Below, one piece after another: positions 3,135 to 5,774 of a DNA stretch of 5,774 bases; the stretch's first letter is position 1; each line of letters begins with the position of its first letter. The DNA is taken from contig JAGCBE010000051.1 of NCBI GenBank assembly GCA_017652345.1, positions 1 through 5,774 on the forward strand. The letters run 5' to 3'. Below the pieces are notes generated by a model that had not been told where the DNA came from, ran no database searches, and worked only from the letters and a program-made list of their open reading frames with translations. The stretch is from Methanobrevibacter sp. Its GTDB lineage: Archaea; Methanobacteriota; Methanobacteria; Methanobacteriales; Methanobacteriaceae. A program made the translations under genes and the position numbers.

Positions 3135-5774
3135 TTGATAGAAGAAATATTAAAACAGTACTCCACTCAAAAAGAAGGGCTAAGCAGTGCTGAGGCCAAT
3201 GCTCGTTTAGAAAAGTATGGTCCAAATAAACTAAAAGAGCAGAAGAAGAACAGCCCTTTAAAACTATTTTTATCCCAATTTTTGGATGTTTTAATATTCA
3301 TGCTTATCATTGCAGCTATAGCAAGTTATATGATTGGAAATCATTTGGATGCAATCGTCATACTTGTAGTTGTAATAATTAACTCAATAATCGGTTTCAT
3401 TCAGGAATACCGTGCGGAAAATGCTATGGAAAAGCTGAAAAGTTTAGTCCATACAGATGCACATGTTAAAAGAGACAATAACCTTAAAAGGATTCCAAGC
3501 GAAAAGCTTGTACCTGGAGACATTGTAATCCTTGAAGAGGGAGACAAAGTTCCTGCAGATTTGATTTTAATTGAAACATATGATTTAGGAGTTGATGAAT
3601 CCTCCCTAACTGGAGAATCCACCTTAGTTAAAAAAGATACAAAATATGAGAACATTGAAGATTTCTCAAATAAGATTAAGGATATTCAAAAATATTCAAA
3701 AGATGAGGATATACAATCTAAACTCGTATCCATGAATTCCAATGTTATCTTTGGAAAAGGAACAGGAGTTGTCATAGCTACTGGAATGGAAACAAACATA
3801 GGTAGAATCGCTACCATGATTCAAGAAGATGAAGAGGAAACTCCTTTAACTGTTAAAGTGGGCAAATTAGGTAAAAGAATTGGAATATTATCCATTATCG
3901 TTTGTATTTTTGTATTCCTTATAGACTTTTACCAAGCTATGGATATTCTTGAAAGCTTCATGACTGCAGTTTCCTTAGCTGTTGCAGCCATTCCAGAAGG
4001 GCTTCCAGCTGTATTGACATTGACTTTAGCATTAGGAATGCAAAAAATGGCAAAATCCAATGCAATTGTAAAGAAATTGTCATCTGTAGAAACATTGGGA
4101 TCCTGTACTTACATCTGTACAGATAAGACTGGAACTTTAACAGAAAATAAGATGACCGTTAGACAACCATTCTTAACCAGTCAAGAGAATGGGGTATTAA
4201 TTGCTGGTTTATGTAATGGTGTGAGATACGAAGATGATGAATTGATAGGAAACCCTACTGATTTGGCATCATACTACTTTGCACTTGATAATGATTTTGA
4301 AAAGCTTAAAGCAGATAGGAATTTTGAAAAGGAATATGAAATCCCATTTGACAGCAATAGAAAAAGAATGACCTTCATTTACAGTGAAATGGATGAAGAA
4401 AATAATGATAAAAACTATTATGTTCTAACAAAAGGAGCGCCAGAAATTATTGTAGACTTATCTGATAAAATCGATTTCAATGGACATATAAACAATTTTG
4501 ATGATGACACCAAAAAAGAAATAATGCGTGAAATTGACAGAATGACAAGAATGTCATTAAGGGTCATAGCTCTCGCTTACAACAAAATTGATACTAAAGA
4601 ATATGAAAAGGTTTCAGATTTAGACAATAAGGAAATTGAAAAAGGAGATTCTGAAATACATAGAACCTATTCCATGAATAAGCATCATGGAGAATCCTTT
4701 AAAAAAGATTTGATATTTGCAGGCCTTCTTGGAATCATGGACCCACCAAGGGCAGAAGCAATTGATGCAATAGCTGATTGTCAGAAGGCAGGAATCAATG
4801 TAGTGATGATTACCGGAGACCATAAGGACACTGCAACTGCAATAGCTATGGAATTAGGCATTCTCCCAAGAGATTATTATATCAATGAAAAGAATTATCA
4901 TAAATCAATTCTAACTGGTCAGGAACTGGAAGATTTAACTGATGAAGAGTACAATGAAATTGCAAAGGACATCAAGGTTTATGCAAGAGTATATCCTGAG
5001 CAGAAAAGAAGAATCATAGAAGTTCTCCAAAACCATGGAGAAATCGTATCAATGACTGGTGATGGTGTAAACGATGCACCAGCACTTAAAAAAGCTTCCA
5101 TTGGAGTAGCTATGGGTAGTGGAACAGATGTTACAAAAGAATCTGCAGATATGATCATACAAGATGATAACTTTGCTACAATAGTCTCTTCAATAAGGGA
5201 AGGAAGAACAATTTTTGATAACATTAAAAGATTTTTAAAATTCCAATTGTCTACAAACATCGGAGCAATACTGACCATTACCATAGGGTCATTATTGCCA
5301 ATTCCAACTCCATTCACTCCTATTCAATTACTATGGATCAATATAATAATGGATGGGCCACCAGCACAATCATTAGGTTTGGAAGGGCCTGAAAAGGACA
5401 TAATGAGGAGACCTCCTGAGAAAGGGGAATTGATTAACAGAAAAACAATGATTAAGATAACAATTTCAGGAATTGTAATGGCAATAGGCACATTAGGACT
5501 ATTCATTTATGAATTAAACAATGGGGTAGGAGATATAAAGACCAAGGCAATTACCGTTGCATTCACAGTATTCGTATTGTATCAGCTGTTCAATGCATTG
5601 AATTACAGGTCCAGCTCAAAAGATAGAAATATTACCCTTTGGCTTTCTCTTGTTGGATCATTCATATTGCAGGTCCTTGTTATTTATGTTCCATTCCTTC
5701 AAACAATCTTCAAAACCTGTGCAATTGGCTTGTTTGATTGGATTTTGATCATAATTATTTCAGCGATAATTTTA
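3135..5774 (+). CDS. P-type (P2A) cation-transporting ATPase, SPCA/PMR1-like Ca2+/Mn2+ pump, 3' end outside window
   Basis: Role: ATP-driven export of Ca2+ (perhaps Mn2+) across the cell membrane via a phospho-aspartate intermediate. Seen: 880 open codons, no stop before the edge, family length about 850-900, so few residues are missing. N-terminal cation-ATPase domain (GLSSAEANARLEKYGPNKL), M1 ~48-67, M2 ~71-89, actuator TGES at 159-162, M3 ~249-266, M4 with PEGLP at 287-291, phosphorylated Asp330 in DKTGTLTENKMTV, KGAPE nucleotide-site motif at 433-437, TGDH at 560-563, GDGVNDAP hinge at 642-649, M5-M6 ~703-748, and M7-M10 to the end. Metal-site residues: E288 in M4, N736 and D740 in M6 (NIIMDGPPAQSLG), and Ala711 where SERCA has its M5 glutamate. 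This is the single-site SPCA pattern. The start is TTG 3135, because the first in-frame ATG (residue 56) lies inside M1. Ca2+ versus Mn2+ is inferred from family likeness. Confidence 0.93.
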   Translation, partial: MIEEILKQYSTQKEGLSSAEANARLEKYGPNKLKEQKKNSPLKLFLSQFLDVLIFMLIIAAIASYMIGNHLDAIVILVVVIINSIIGFIQEYRAENAMEKLKSLVHTDAHVKRDNNLKRIPSEKLVPGDIVILEEGDKVPADLILIETYDLGVDESSLTGESTLVKKDTKYENIEDFSNKIKDIQKYSKDEDIQSKLVSMNSNVIFGKGTGVVIATGMETNIGRIATMIQEDEEETPLTVKVGKLGKRIGILSIIVCIFVFLIDFYQAMDILESFMTAVSLAVAAIPEGLPAVLTLTLALGMQKMAKSNAIVKKLSSVETLGSCTYICTDKTGTLTENKMTVRQPFLTSQENGVLIAGLCNGVRYEDDELIGNPTDLASYYFALDNDFEKLKADRNFEKEYEIPFDSNRKRMTFIYSEMDEENNDKNYYVLTKGAPEIIVDLSDKIDFNGHINNFDDDTKKEIMREIDRMTRMSLRVIALAYNKIDTKEYEKVSDLDNKEIEKGDSEIHRTYSMNKHHGESFKKDLIFAGLLGIMDPPRAEAIDAIADCQKAGINVVMITGDHKDTATAIAMELGILPRDYYINEKNYHKSILTGQELEDLTDEEYNEIAKDIKVYARVYPEQKRRIIEVLQNHGEIVSMTGDGVNDAPALKKASIGVAMGSGTDVTKESADMIIQDDNFATIVSSIREGRTIFDNIKRFLKFQLSTNIGAILTITIGSLLPIPTPFTPIQLLWINIIMDGPPAQSLGLEGPEKDIMRRPPEKGELINRKTMIKITISGIVMAIGTLGLFIYELNNGVGDIKTKAITVAFTVFVLYQLFNALNYRSSSKDRNITLWLSLVGSFILQVLVIYVPFLQTIFKTCAIGLFDWILIIIISAIIL

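Noticed and set aside
3401..5506. Several minus-strand ORFs of 60-112 codons
   Set aside because: All are antisense to the P-type ATPase, whose catalytic motifs are in order and in frame throughout. They are shadows.
1..5774. CRISPR array, insertion sequence, toxin-antitoxin pair or defence system
   Set aside because: I searched for regular repeats with spacers, transposase motifs, terminal inverted repeats and paired small genes, and saw none. The genes present are a surface protein, a coiled-coil protein, an acetyltransferase, UPF0146 and a cation pump.

Overview
The window is AT-rich DNA from what is most likely a methanogenic archaeon of the order Methanobacteriales, close to Methanobrevibacter. 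The evidence is a pseudomurein-binding-repeat-like segment in the first gene, a UPF0146 protein (a small, essentially archaeal family), archaeal-style TATA boxes, T-tract termination signals, and ribosome binding sites combined with ATG or TTG starts. Genus level is an inference from composition and gene content, not a proof.

Left part (1-1829, plus strand): the C-terminal part of a membrane-anchored, cell-wall-associated protein, whose 5' end is cut by the window edge and is also interrupted by an in-frame TAG at 16-18. Seventeen bases after its stop comes a coiled-coil protein with an embedded J-domain-like HPD segment. The tight spacing and the ribosome binding site in the gap suggest one operon. 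Neither protein has a firm function.

Middle (1830-3134): a convergent, T-rich terminator region separates these genes from a RimI-type N-terminal acetyltransferase on the minus strand. A 227-bp AT-rich divergent promoter region follows, containing a perfectly palindromic TATA-like element. Next is a UPF0146 gene on the plus strand. The 190 bp after it hold a strong TATA box lying inside a degenerate hexanucleotide (12-bp period) tandem repeat, a 16-bp dyad, and a 14-codon leader ORF.

Right part (3135 to the end, plus strand): a nearly complete P-type (P2A) cation ATPase that starts at TTG and runs off the window after 880 codons. Its membrane motifs (PEGLP in M4, Ala where SERCA has its M5 glutamate, NIIMD...Q in M6) look like the single-site secretory-pathway Ca2+/Mn2+ pumps (PMR1/SPCA), not two-site SERCA. 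The five genes show no shared pathway. The left pair may act at the cell envelope, the middle genes are housekeeping or conserved unknown, and the ATPase handles divalent cations. No RNA gene, CRISPR array, insertion sequence or clear defence system is visible. The most unusual items are the promoter repeat of the ATPase, the J-like coiled-coil protein next to the wall protein, and the interrupted 5' end of the first gene.
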